Of a DNA stretch of 64,000 nt, positions 10,075 through 18,844 are shown piece after piece (the first letter of the stretch is position 1; each line of letters starts with the position of its first letter). The DNA is from Acetobacter sacchari (GTDB taxonomy: Bacteria > Pseudomonadota > Alphaproteobacteria > Acetobacterales > Acetobacteraceae). The position numbers and the translations under genes were made by a program. The DNA is taken from NCBI RefSeq assembly GCF_017377715.1, contig NZ_JAFVMF010000012.1, positions 1-64,000 of the forward strand, read 5' to 3'. A model generated the notes under the pieces. That model did no database searches. It had not been told where the DNA came from and was given only the letters and a program-made list of their open reading frames with translations.

Positions 10075-10338
10075 GTCATTCCTCCCGGGAATGAGCGTTA
10101 TCGCCGCAAGCTGCCTGCCGTGTCCAGACTGACGCCGCTACGCCTTCACCATGCTTCGGGTGGTTCGGAGCGCAGCAGGAGATCAGGGCATGCTGGAGCG
10201 GCTGGTAAGCGCACCGTCGGTGTTGAATGCGCTCTTCGCATTCCAGCTTCACGGCAGCCCGACGCAGGCGGCGATCGCCTTACTGGTTCCAATTTTTCGC
10301 CGCTTCCGCCCGGCTCTGCAGTATAAAGGATAACGACG
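10075..10338. promoter_or_regulatory. Divergent LysR / glutathione transferase control region
   Basis: This 264-bp gap separates a minus-strand LysR gene from a plus-strand defence operon, so it should hold both promoters and the LysR operator. I could not pick out a confident T-N11-A site. A TATAAAGGATAACG stretch just before the plus-strand start contains an AAAGGA ribosome-binding site. Confidence 0.45.
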
Positions 10339-10974
10339 ATGCTCGATGTTTATGCATTTTCGACGCCGAATAGCGTCAAAGTTCTGATCGCACTTGAGGA
10401 ACTTGATCTGGATTATAGGCTTCACAGCGTCAATGTCCGCCTGGGCGAGCAGAAAGCCGTTGATTTCCTTACATTGAATCCAAATGCCAAGGTTCCGGTT
10501 CTGGTCGACTCCAGCGCAGACGATCATCGGCTCGTGCTGACGGAGTCCGCAGCCATTCTGGTCTACTTGTCCGAGAAAACAGGAAAACTCCTTCCTGCTT
10601 CTGGTGAAGACCGTTTTCGGACATTCGAGCAGCTTTTCTTTCACGCCTCGGGCCTCAGCCCCTCCTTCGGACAGGCCGGTTTTTTCCAACGCCAGGCGAC
10701 AGCCCCTCAGCCATTGGCGATCGAGCGCTTCTCCAACGAAGCGCTCAGAACACTCGGAATTCTGAATGGCGTTCTTGCAAATCGTCAATTCGTTGCCGGG
10801 GAAAACTTCACCATCGCAGACATCGCTCATTTCGGATGGCTCTGGCGGCGCGAATTCGCAGGGGTGACATTAGACGCCGCCCCCAATGTCGCACGCTGGT
10901 TCGCAGAGGTAGAGGCCCGCCCGACTGTGCAGCGCGCCATTCAACGCATCACCGCTCTTGTTCCACAATCCTGA
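10339..10974 (+). CDS. Glutathione S-transferase family protein (YfcG/Nu-class-like)
   Basis: This 211-residue protein has a thioredoxin-like N-terminal domain (residues 1-80) and a helical C-terminal domain. The Thr9-Pro10-Asn11 motif near the start, the NPNAKVPVLVD cis-proline loop and the LTESAAILVYLSEKTG glutathione-binding segment point to the Nu-class/YfcG group. Members of that group act on peroxides and disulfides of glutathione. It is the first gene of a plus-strand cluster; the Old Yellow Enzyme gene starts 23 bp after its stop. Together with the LysR regulator it suggests a response to electrophiles. Confidence 0.92.
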   Translation: MLDVYAFSTPNSVKVLIALEELDLDYRLHSVNVRLGEQKAVDFLTLNPNAKVPVLVDSSADDHRLVLTESAAILVYLSEKTGKLLPASGEDRFRTFEQLFFHASGLSPSFGQAGFFQRQATAPQPLAIERFSNEALRTLGILNGVLANRQFVAGENFTIADIAHFGWLWRREFAGVTLDAAPNVARWFAEVEARPTVQRAIQRITALVPQS

Positions 10975-10984
10975 ATGCAGACCT

Positions 10985-10989
10985 GGAGG
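10985..10989 (+). promoter_or_regulatory. Ribosome-binding site GGAGG for the OYE gene
   Basis: GGAGG lies 8 nt before the ATG at 10998. It favours that start over upstream in-frame codons that would overlap the glutathione transferase gene. Confidence 0.8.
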
Positions 10990-10997
10990 CATTTCTC

Positions 10998-12092
10998 ATG
11001 AGCAAGTTATTCACGCCGTTCCGGGCAGGCGCCCTGGAACTCGGGCATCGCGTTGTGATGGCGCCGCTGACCCGTGTGCGCGCCAGCGCCGGGGATCTCC
11101 CCAATGCCCTGATGCGGGAATATTATGACCAGCGCGCTTCCAAAGGCGGCCTGATTATCACCGAAGCGACGCCGATTTCCCGTCAGGGATACGGCTATGC
11201 TGCGGCGCCCGGCATCTATGACGACGCGCAAATTGCCGGTTGGCGCGCTATTACGGACGCTGTTCATGCGCGGGGCGGCAAGATCGTCCTGCAGTTGTGG
11301 CACGTCGGACGGCAGTCTCACCGCGCACTGCAACCGAACGGCGCCGCGCCGGTCGCGCCGTCCGCAATTGCAGCCGCAGGCGACGCCTACACTGCCGACG
11401 GCGCTTTGCCATTCAGCATGCCGCGCGCGCTGGAGCGTCATGAAATTCCCTTGATCGTGGCCGAATTCGGCGCCGGCGCAGCACGAGCGAAATCCGCAGG
11501 CTTCGACGGCGTCGAGATACACGGCGCCAATGGGTATCTACCGGATCAATTCTTGCAAGACGGCTCCAACATCCGCACCGATGACTACGGTGGCCCGATC
11601 GAGAACCGGGCGCGCTTTCTTCTGGAGATTACGCAAGCCGCCATCGATGTCTGGGGAAGCGACCGGGTCGGCGTGCGCCTCACGCCTGACGGATCTTACG
11701 GCTCCATGCAGGACAGCAACCCGGCCGCGACCTTCGGATATGTAAGCCGCAAGCTGGATGAGATGAGTATCGCGTACCTACATGTGGTCGAACCGAGGAT
11801 CAAAGGCACTGAACTGATCGCCTCCACTCCGCCGATCGCCGCGCGTGATCTTGGCAAAATTTTCCGCGGAACAGTGATCGGCACTGGCGGTTTTACCGGG
11901 GAAAGCGCTGAAGCATTGCTGAACGCTGGAGACGCGGATGCCGTCGCATTCGGGCGCGCCTTTATTGCGAACCCGGACCTACCTGCACGACTACGCGCGG
12001 GCCTTCCGCTTAACCGATATGATCGCTCAACATTTTATGGCGGCGACGCTCGTGGCTACACCGACTACCCGGCATACCGAGATGCTGCGTGA
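10998..12092 (+). CDS. Alkene reductase, Old Yellow Enzyme family (NemA-like)
   Basis: This 364-residue FMN-dependent TIM-barrel enzyme would reduce activated C=C bonds of enones, quinones, maleimides or nitro compounds with NAD(P)H. It has the usual N-terminus (LFTPFRAGALELGHRVVMAP, then LTR with the FMN-contacting Thr25). The substrate-binding pair is His175 and Asn178 in VEIHGANGYL, with the proton-donor Tyr180. The IRTDDYGG and IGTGGF segments complete the phosphate site. Length and motifs match NemA and XenB types. It is second in a probable operon after the glutathione transferase gene. The next gene follows after a 99-bp gap containing an inverted repeat. Confidence 0.95.
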   Translation: MSKLFTPFRAGALELGHRVVMAPLTRVRASAGDLPNALMREYYDQRASKGGLIITEATPISRQGYGYAAAPGIYDDAQIAGWRAITDAVHARGGKIVLQLWHVGRQSHRALQPNGAAPVAPSAIAAAGDAYTADGALPFSMPRALERHEIPLIVAEFGAGAARAKSAGFDGVEIHGANGYLPDQFLQDGSNIRTDDYGGPIENRARFLLEITQAAIDVWGSDRVGVRLTPDGSYGSMQDSNPAATFGYVSRKLDEMSIAYLHVVEPRIKGTELIASTPPIAARDLGKIFRGTVIGTGGFTGESAEALLNAGDADAVAFGRAFIANPDLPARLRAGLPLNRYDRSTFYGGDARGYTDYPAYRDAA

Positions 12093-12103
12093 GCTCCATC
12101 CCC

Positions 12104-12137
12104 CAGGGAAGCTACGCCTGACCGCGCAACTTCCCTG
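12104..12137. repeat. Inverted repeat between OYE and peroxiredoxin-like genes
   Basis: CAGGGAAG (12104-12111) pairs with CTTCCCTG (12130-12137) around an 18-nt loop, 11 bp after the OYE stop. No T-run follows. It may attenuate or protect the transcript between the two genes. Confidence 0.4.
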
Positions 12138-12191
12138 ATAACTCCACTTGATAAACAACTCCTGCTCTTAACATAATTTTGGAGAAACCTC

Positions 12192-12875
12192 ATGACTCTT
12201 CAGGAAAAACTGGACGCGTTCAAGGCTGACTTTGAGGCCGGCAAGCCTCCCTACAACGTTCCTCCATCTGTCATCGCAACCATGCATCGCGCCACGGCGG
12301 AACTGATCGCATCGAACGCCGCAGGCCTTGCGCTAAAGGCGGCCGACAAAGCTCCAGCCTTTATCCTTAATGACCCGGACGACCGCCCGATATCCTCAGT
12401 ATCACTGCTGACCAACGGGCCACTGGTTCTCAGCTTTTATCGTGGCGTCTGGTGCCCTTATTGCAATATGGAGTTGCAGGCTCTTCAGGAATCACTGGCG
12501 AGTTTTCAGGACCTTGGCGCCAGCGTTGTCGCAATTTCACCTCAAAACTCCGTAAACAGTCGAAAATCCGTGCGGCAGAACGCGCTCGACTTCCCCATCT
12601 TGTCCGACGCACATAACGACGTGGCGGCGGCTTTTGGATTGCGCTTTGCGCTACCTGATTATCTGGTTGCACTGTATAAAAGCCTTAAAAATGACCTACC
12701 CAACTTTAACGGCGACAATAGCTGGACGTTACCGATGCCCGCCCGTTACGTAATCGGACAGGACGGAACAATTCTATATGCCGAAGTCAATCCGGATTAT
12801 ACGCGACGCCCGGAGCCGTCGGACATGCTTCCAGCCCTGCGCCGTGCATTACAAAAAAATTCGAACGCCGTGTAG
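12192..12875 (+). CDS. Peroxiredoxin-like AhpC/TSA family protein
   Basis: This 227-residue protein has a thioredoxin-fold redoxin domain (about residues 50-215). The active site is Cys88-Pro-Tyr-Cys91 in FYRGVWCPYCNMEL. This differs from the classic peroxiredoxin Pro-x-x-x-Thr-x-x-Cys motif and belongs to the peroxiredoxin-like group with a Cys-x-x-Cys pair. A helical N-terminal extension (residues 1-45) is typical of this subgroup. A GGAG ribosome-binding site lies just before the ATG. It is the third plus-strand gene of the defence cluster. It probably reduces peroxides or disulfides, but enzymatic data for this subgroup are sparse. Confidence 0.9.
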   Translation: MTLQEKLDAFKADFEAGKPPYNVPPSVIATMHRATAELIASNAAGLALKAADKAPAFILNDPDDRPISSVSLLTNGPLVLSFYRGVWCPYCNMELQALQESLASFQDLGASVVAISPQNSVNSRKSVRQNALDFPILSDAHNDVAAAFGLRFALPDYLVALYKSLKNDLPNFNGDNSWTLPMPARYVIGQDGTILYAEVNPDYTRRPEPSDMLPALRRALQKNSNAV

Positions 12876-13348
12876 AGGGCGAAACATATGCCAAGCGTCT
12901 TCCTCGTGACCGGCGCTCGCGAAGGCATGCTTCAGTATCTGGAGAATCCTGACTAAAGCCGGAAACTGTTGGCAGGGCTAATCCCCTGTCCGAGCGCCAC
13001 GAACGCTGTTCCCCGCCGTTCGTGGCGCCCATAACTCCCCGACTACGGTGCTCACCTCCCTGACATCGCGCCATATCCCATGACCTCCCGCCCCCTCATG
13101 GGGCCGCCCTCATCGCTGGCGCGACAATTCGATTTTCTAGCGGAACCTCAATTGGCCGCACGGGCATTTGACGTGAGCAATATAGATCGTAGTGCAGATG
13201 GGCCATAGGGCGGACTTCTCGTAAGACCGCCTCGCAGTTTTCTGATAAACATCAAAGTTCTGCGACGCTTTTACGATTAAAAATACATTGCATTGGAGTT
13301 GTTCTTGTAGACGGAATTAGATGATCATCCTGCTAAAGGGCCCCGTCG
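12876..13348. other. Intergenic region with inverted repeat
   Basis: This 473-bp gap lies between the peroxiredoxin-like gene and the convergent cardiolipin synthase gene. It contains one 12-bp perfect inverted repeat (listed separately) and a moderately AT-rich patch near 13240-13320. I see no coding sequence or RNA gene. Confidence 0.6.
12994..13028. repeat. Perfect 12-bp inverted repeat
   Basis: GCGCCACGAACG (12994-13005) and CGTTCGTGGCGC (13017-13028) form a perfect stem with an 11-nt loop, in the gap between two converging genes. There is no T-run on either side. It may be a bidirectional, Rho-independent-like stop without a U-tract, or a dispersed palindromic element. Confidence 0.6.
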
Positions 13349-14794
13349 TCAAAGAACCGGTCCGATCATCGCCAGAACGTTGTTCCAAAGAACGCGGTAT
13401 TTGGGCCAGCTGTCCACTACCTCTTCGCGGACCGGGATCGAGGCGTTGATATAGGTTTGCTGCCTCTCCCGGATGTCCGCAGTGAACGGCTTGTCCGCAA
13501 GGAGAATGTTGTTTTCGAAGTTAAGGTCAAAGCTTCTACGATCCATGTTAGCGGAACCGATCAACGTCATTTTCCCATCGACAGTCATCAGCTTGGCATG
13601 CAGAAGCCCGAGTGGATATTCGCAAATCTTTACGCCCGCGTCCAAAAGATCCCTATAATAGCTTCTGCTTGCCCCCGCGACGATCCAGGAGTCATTACGC
13701 AACGGCACCGTGAGCGTTGTCTTCACGCCGCGTCTGGCGGCGGCGCAAAGAGCCATCTGGATCGGTTCGTCGGGCACATAATACGGCGTCGTGACCGTCA
13801 GCTCCTCCGCCGCCGCATCCATCAGCGAGACGAACATTTCTGGCATGGCGGCGTAACGCACGGCGGCGCTGGTGCCAATCACCTGCGCGACGATCCCACC
13901 GGTTTCCTCGGCCCGCGCGTTGCTGAGAAGCGTCGTCAGGTCTTCATCTGTGTGTGCGAACCAGTCCGTGGCGAACAGGTGCTGGTTCTGCAGCACCACA
14001 GGTCCCTCGAAGCGCGCCAGCACATCGACCCACGGCGCATATTTCGCCTTGACCCTGAACGCCGCATCCGCACAGTTCTGACTGCCGCAATATGTGACGC
14101 GACTGTCGATCACGACGATCTTGCGGTGGTTGCGCATGTCGAAGCGCCCACGAAAGGGTCTTTGCAACACGTTACCCAGCGGCAGGGCCTGGACCAGCCT
14201 CACACCGGCGCGCTCCATCGCGCTCCAGTGGCTGCTATGTATAAGGCGGCGCGACCCCAGATCGTCCGCCATCACACGGCAAACCACCCCGCGCTTCGCC
14301 GCAGCGATCAGCGCCGTCACGACCTTCATGCCGTTGTTGTCGGCCAGCCAGATATAAAAACTTATGTGTACATGCTCGCGGGACGCCTCGATATCGGCGA
14401 CGATGGCGTCGATCGCCGCATCCGAATCCCGCACTAGTGTGGCGCTGTTACCCGCAAGCGGCAGATAACCGCTGATAGACTGACCGACCCGAAACAGTGG
14501 GGCCAGACGCGGCTCCATCCCGAATTCACGTTCGGCGTCTATCAACTCATCCGAATGACGCCCCGGAACGGGCAGGCGCCGCATCGCCTCGCGTATCCGC
14601 GTTACGATTTTTGGCGCGAGATATGTTTCACCGAGGAGAATATACGCGACCGTGCCGAGCAGCGGCAGAGCGCCAAGGATAGCGACCCAGGCCACGCGCG
14701 ACGTGGGCTGGCGGTGGGGGCGCAATAATGCGCGAATGATGAAAAACACCTGGAGACCGACGGTGACGACCGCCCCGAAAGTGCTCCATTTCAT
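13349..14794 (-). CDS. cls: Cardiolipin synthase, phospholipase D family
   Basis: Cardiolipin synthase of the ClsA type joins two phosphatidylglycerol molecules at the inner membrane. The 481-residue protein starts with two membrane segments (about residues 5-24 and 33-54). Two phospholipase D HKD motifs follow: His223-x-Lys225-x4-Asp230 (NHRKIVVID) and His399-x-Lys401-x4-Asp406 (LHAKLMTVDG), the second followed by LIGSANMDRRSFDLNFE. Length and spacing are those of ClsA. It appears monocistronic; the exported-protein gene begins upstream on the same strand after about 110 bp. The plus-strand open frame inside it is a shadow. Confidence 0.95.
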   Translation of the reverse strand: MKWSTFGAVVTVGLQVFFIIRALLRPHRQPTSRVAWVAILGALPLLGTVAYILLGETYLAPKIVTRIREAMRRLPVPGRHSDELIDAEREFGMEPRLAPLFRVGQSISGYLPLAGNSATLVRDSDAAIDAIVADIEASREHVHISFYIWLADNNGMKVVTALIAAAKRGVVCRVMADDLGSRRLIHSSHWSAMERAGVRLVQALPLGNVLQRPFRGRFDMRNHRKIVVIDSRVTYCGSQNCADAAFRVKAKYAPWVDVLARFEGPVVLQNQHLFATDWFAHTDEDLTTLLSNARAEETGGIVAQVIGTSAAVRYAAMPEMFVSLMDAAAEELTVTTPYYVPDEPIQMALCAAARRGVKTTLTVPLRNDSWIVAGASRSYYRDLLDAGVKICEYPLGLLHAKLMTVDGKMTLIGSANMDRRSFDLNFENNILLADKPFTADIRERQQTYINASIPVREEVVDSWPKYRVLWNNVLAMIGPVL

Positions 14795-14903
14795 TCGCGA
14801 AACCCCGTCCCGTTTTCAACAAGTCAGGGCAGCGTAGAATGCGCGGCTAACGCCAGCAAGGCGAGGGGTTGACGGCCGTCGGAACCCGACGACCGAACTG
14901 TAA

Positions 14904-15512
14904 TTAGTGCTGTCCGGCGTTTTCCTGAACCTTGACGTCAGGCGTCACGGTCCGGTTGAGGACCTCGAACCCGACCGAGTCCATGGTGGTCAGGTCGACG
15001 GTATCGCCCGGCTTCAGCGTCGCAAGGAAATCACGCATGGCCTTTTGGCGCACAGTGACCGTCCGGCTGGCCAGATCACCGTCGCTGAACGTCACTGTGT
15101 GATGCGGCGCGTCAACGGCGAGGACATGCACGCGCTGGCGACGGAACGAGACCATCGTCCCGTGAGGATGCCGACGCGCATAGCCTTTGCTCGCGGAGAC
15201 GGTGGACTCAGGCAACGGCGCGTCAGGCAGCGCGATTTCGGCGTCAACGGTCTGGAAGAAATGCAGGCGAAGCTGATCACCGGGCTCAATGTGCGGCAGT
15301 TTCTTGCGAGCGTCGGCCGGGACGCTGACCGTCACATGGTCGCCGTTGGCCGTCGTCAGCAGCACCGTCCCGGTGTCGGGATCAATCGTCTCCACAGTGT
15401 CGACTGCAGTCATGTTGCTGGTGATTACGCCTTGCGCGGACGCGGGCGAAATTACTGTTGCGCCGAGAACGGCGGCGCCCAGCGCAAGAGCGAAGCGGTG
15501 CGGGAAGGACAT
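14904..15512 (-). CDS. Exported protein of unknown function
   Basis: This 202-residue protein begins with a clear signal peptide (MSFPHRFALALGAAVLGATV) and a probable cleavage after PASAQG around residue 26. The mature part has two similar beta-rich stretches. Each pairs a VxxVDxxxHTVTF- or IDPDTGTVLLTT-like segment with a PGD-containing segment, so an internal duplication of a small barrel is possible. I do not recognise the family. The ATG at 15512 is chosen because it gives the signal peptide; an open frame extends further upstream without such a signal. It lies between cardiolipin synthase and the HerA-like ATPase on the same strand. Confidence 0.75.
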   Translation of the reverse strand: MSFPHRFALALGAAVLGATVISPASAQGVITSNMTAVDTVETIDPDTGTVLLTTANGDHVTVSVPADARKKLPHIEPGDQLRLHFFQTVDAEIALPDAPLPESTVSASKGYARRHPHGTMVSFRRQRVHVLAVDAPHHTVTFSDGDLASRTVTVRQKAMRDFLATLKPGDTVDLTTMDSVGFEVLNRTVTPDVKVQENAGQH

Positions 15513-15616
15513 GATTTCGTTCTTTCTTTCTGGCCAGGTTACGCAACCAGCGCGCGGCCTTTTATCCACGCTGCATCTCTCCATGGCAATCCACCGGAAC
15601 AACGCTCTGCCCCGTC

Positions 15617-17095
15617 TCAACTCCCCGGGTCGCCCGGCGCGGTCTCCCACCCAAGGCCTATGACCGCCGCTCGGCGACGCCCCGCGCCGTCGAGCCTCAG
15701 CACGACGAAGTTGCGCTCCTCCAGCCATCCGAGCATCCGGCGCGCACGGCCAGTCGAATGCGTCCCGTAAATCCGTGCAATGTCCGCGTCCGAAGGGCAT
15801 GGAGCTCCATCCATGGCGGCTCGCGCAAGAAAGAGAAACGTCCCCTGCATATCGTCGGGCAAGGAGAACGCGACTTCCTCAGCCGCACGCCATTCTTCCG
15901 TTTCCTCCGCCTCTTGGGCGACGCCGCTGCGGGCGGTGGCGAGCGCGCGACGAAAAGCGCGCATGTCCATGGCGTCGCGACCGAGGCCTGCGATACGGCA
16001 GCGAACGAGAAAATCCTGATACAAGGACGCCGGAGGCCTGAATCCCCCGTCGTCCTCAGCCAGAACTTCCCGCAAAACGGCCGCCAGCGCGCGGCGCCGT
16101 TCGGCCGGATCGACAGGTTCCTGCGCCTCCGCCGTGGCGTCCGTCGCCGCCTCGGCCAGCGCATCACCATGACTCGCCAACTGCATCAGCAGGTCGGGCG
16201 GAGGCGGGGCAACACGACGAGGGCGGACGAACTGCTCCGGTTCAGGAAGCGGCGCCAGAATCAGTTCTGCAACCGGCTCGACTGGCGGAGAAAACGGCGC
16301 GAGCACCGGGCCAGCGGAACGGCTTTCAGTGTGCACGGCGCCGACTCGAATGGTTTGCGGGCGCCGGGTCAGAGCCGGGCCAAGCGCCACGAAATTCCCG
16401 CGCGGAAGATCGCGAAACGCTTCCGCCTGCCGCCGCTCCATGCCGAGCAGGTCTGCCGCACGCGCCATATCGATATCGAGGAAGGTGCGGCCCATCAGGA
16501 AATTGGACGCCTCCGCCGCGACGTTCTTGGCCAGCTTGGCGAGCCTCTGCGTTGCGATCACGCCAGCAAGACCGCGCTTGCGTCCACGGCACATCAGGTT
16601 GGTCATCGCCCCGAGCGAGGCGCGACGCGCCTCCTCCGTCACCTCTCCAGCAGCAGCCGGCGCGAAGAGTTGCGCTTCGTCGACCACGACCAGCACAGGA
16701 TACCAGTGCGCCCGCGGCACATCGAACATGCCGCCCAGAAAAGCCGCCGCGCGCTTCATCTGGAGATCGGCGTCGAGCCCTTCCAGATTCAGCACGACGG
16801 ACGCCCGGTGCACCCGCATCCGCTCGCCAGCCGCCTGCAACGCTGCTTCAGTGTGCTCCGCCGCGTCGATCACGAGATGGCTGTAGGCCTCGGCCAAACT
16901 GACGAAATCGCCTTCAGGATCGATGATCGCCTGCTGCACCAGCGTCGCCGTCTGCTCCAGCAAGCGGCGCAAAAGATGGGATTTTCCGGAACCTGAATTG
17001 CCCTGCACGAGCAAACGCGTGGCCAGAAGCTCGGCAAGGTCGAGCGTCGCCGGTCCGCCGCCGGAAATTTCACCCATATCGATCGCGCTGCTCAT
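15617..17095 (-). CDS. HerA/VirB4-like ATP-binding protein (DUF87)
   Basis: This 492-residue protein has a P-loop at residues 32-39 (GNSGSGKS) and a Walker B at 135-140 (LVVVDE). A glutamine-bearing sensor region (GRKRGLAGVIATQRLAKL) is typical of the HerA/FtsK superfamily. The C-terminal third (about 350-480) looks like winged helix-turn-helix regions joined by a charged, Ala-rich linker. No NurA partner is adjacent. In alphaproteobacteria this architecture is common but poorly characterised. It overlaps the flavoprotein gene upstream by four bases, so the two are co-translated, though no shared pathway is apparent. Confidence 0.85.
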   Translation of the reverse strand: MSSAIDMGEISGGGPATLDLAELLATRLLVQGNSGSGKSHLLRRLLEQTATLVQQAIIDPEGDFVSLAEAYSHLVIDAAEHTEAALQAAGERMRVHRASVVLNLEGLDADLQMKRAAAFLGGMFDVPRAHWYPVLVVVDEAQLFAPAAAGEVTEEARRASLGAMTNLMCRGRKRGLAGVIATQRLAKLAKNVAAEASNFLMGRTFLDIDMARAADLLGMERRQAEAFRDLPRGNFVALGPALTRRPQTIRVGAVHTESRSAGPVLAPFSPPVEPVAELILAPLPEPEQFVRPRRVAPPPPDLLMQLASHGDALAEAATDATAEAQEPVDPAERRRALAAVLREVLAEDDGGFRPPASLYQDFLVRCRIAGLGRDAMDMRAFRRALATARSGVAQEAEETEEWRAAEEVAFSLPDDMQGTFLFLARAAMDGAPCPSDADIARIYGTHSTGRARRMLGWLEERNFVVLRLDGAGRRRAAVIGLGWETAPGDPGS

Positions 17096-18369
17096 GACGG
17101 GTGGGGATACAGTCCCGAATCCTGTTCGCGCAACAGCCCTCGCATCTCCAGCCAGCGCGCGGCGCCCTCTCCTGCCGCCCTTCCGGTCGAAAAGCAGGCT
17201 TGCAGAAGATACCCGCCGGTCGGGGCCTCCCAGTCGAGCATTTCTCCGCAGACAAAGACGCCAGGAATGGCATTGAGCATAAAGCGTTCGTCACACGCCG
17301 ACGCTGCAACGCCGCCCGCGACGGATATCGCGCGGTCGATTGCATCCGTGGCGGTCAAGCAAACTGGAACCGCCTTCAATAAGCGGGCGAGCGAAGCGGG
17401 GTCTTTCGGCGTTTCGCCGACCTCGCGCAGCAACGCAGCCGCGACGGGCGGAAGTTGAGCCGCTTTACGCAGACGATTCGACAGACTTTCGCGCGGACGC
17501 ACACCAGCGAGGCGACGGGCGAGCATCGCCTCGTCGATATCCGGTCGCAAATCGAGATGTATAATGGTTGAACCGCCTCGGTCGATAGCGTCCCGTAACG
17601 CCGCCGACAGCGCATAAATGACCCCGCCCTCGATCCCTCGGGCCGTCACCACTGCCTCACCACGCAAGGTCGCGCCTTCAAATGTTACGGCGATACGCTT
17701 CAATGGCGTTCCGGCGAAGCGTTCTCGAAAAGTATCCGACCACGCAGCGATGAAGCCGCAGTTTGCCGGGCGAAACGGCGTCATATCGACGCCCCTTTCC
17801 ACCAGCGCGCCCATCCAGCGCGCATCCGAACCGAGCCGGGACCAGCTGGCGCCGCCAAGAGCAAGAATGGTCGCATCGGGCGTCATCGATGCAACGGCGT
17901 CCTTGTGTTCAAATAGGAGAGCGCCATCCTCACTCCACCCGATCCAGCGCGAGCCGCTTTGAACCGACACGCCAGCCACACCGAGCCTTTGCAGCCATGC
18001 CCGCAACAATGGCGACGCTTTCATCGCCTTCGGGAACACGCGACCGCCGCTACCGCTGTAACAGGGCTGCCCAAGCTCCTCGGCCCAATTCACCAGCTTC
18101 TCAGGCGGGAACGCCCGCACCGAGGAACCCAACCACGATGAAGCATCGCCATACCGGCGAATAAATCCGCCGCTGTCAGAGCCAGAGAGAGGTTCATTAT
18201 TGGTGAGATTGAGGCCACTTCGACCAGCCATCAGAAACTTGCGGCCAAGACTGGGCATACGATCCACCACCGTCACGGCGCAGGATCGCGCCGCGAGTGT
18301 TTCCGCCGCCGCCAGCCCCGCAGGACCGCCGCCGACAACCACGACATGCGGCTTCTGCAGTTCGTTCAT
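17092..18369 (-). CDS. HI0933/BaiN-type flavoprotein (PP_4765 subgroup)
   Basis: This 425-residue FAD-binding oxidoreductase has an N-terminal dinucleotide-binding motif GGGPAG (about residues 12-17) and the family-specific KFLMAGRSGLNLTNNEP segment. A C-terminal motif with GVFVCGEMLDWEAPTGGYLLQ completes the FAD site. These features fit the TIGR03862-like flavoproteins, relatives of RdsA/BaiN. The reaction is not known. The ATG at 18369 gives the usual start next to the FAD motif and follows an AAGGAA ribosome-binding site; upstream codons of the open frame are not conserved-looking. Its stop overlaps the HerA-like start. Confidence 0.88.
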   Translation of the reverse strand: MNELQKPHVVVVGGGPAGLAAAETLAARSCAVTVVDRMPSLGRKFLMAGRSGLNLTNNEPLSGSDSGGFIRRYGDASSWLGSSVRAFPPEKLVNWAEELGQPCYSGSGGRVFPKAMKASPLLRAWLQRLGVAGVSVQSGSRWIGWSEDGALLFEHKDAVASMTPDATILALGGASWSRLGSDARWMGALVERGVDMTPFRPANCGFIAAWSDTFRERFAGTPLKRIAVTFEGATLRGEAVVTARGIEGGVIYALSAALRDAIDRGGSTIIHLDLRPDIDEAMLARRLAGVRPRESLSNRLRKAAQLPPVAAALLREVGETPKDPASLARLLKAVPVCLTATDAIDRAISVAGGVAASACDERFMLNAIPGVFVCGEMLDWEAPTGGYLLQACFSTGRAAGEGAARWLEMRGLLREQDSGLYPHPS

Positions 18370-18844
18370 CCTCGGGTCGTTCCTTTCCGTAGTGGGCGGA
18401 CAAGTTATCGATGATCGTTTCAAGCGCGAATGCACATGCGTCAACTCTCCCTTGTCCAGGCATCCGGAAAATCCGCGCAGGCCGGCATCAATCGAATTCG
18501 TGTATTTGGTCACCGGAATGACGCCTTTGATCAGAAAGAACACGCGTCTCCGTTTACCGGGTTGCAGGATTTACCGTAATCGGGATTGAAAAGACTTCCT
18601 CTCCCTTTCTTCAGGACCATATCCGGCCAACGAGCGACCTCATGGTCAGCTGCAGCAGATAAGACCCTTTCTAACCGGACTGAGAAAGCACATCACGTCG
18701 TCGCCGACATATGCAATGTAAGCGATGGCGACGTCTGTTGAGCATGCGGAATCATGCAATTCGCAACACATGACCTCGCGCCATCCTTCAGTGATCTTTT
18801 TATTTACCGAAGAAGTTCCTGCTCCACGACGGTATACAGCATTA
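18370..18844. other. Intergenic region between the flavoprotein gene and flhB
   Basis: This 475-bp stretch lies downstream of flhB and upstream of the flavoprotein gene (both on the minus strand). Small open frames exist but look like chance. It should contain the flavoprotein promoter and the end of the flagellar transcript. I see no clear terminator hairpin. Confidence 0.5.

Noticed and set aside
13457-14437. 326-codon plus-strand open frame opposite cardiolipin synthase
   Set aside because: The minus-strand gene has two HKD motifs; the plus-strand translation is low-information and without a family.
15758-16996. 412-codon plus-strand open frame inside the HerA-like gene
   Set aside because: It lies fully opposite a gene with clear Walker motifs; its translation is Arg/His-rich and has no domain. 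It is a shadow of the GC-rich codon pattern.
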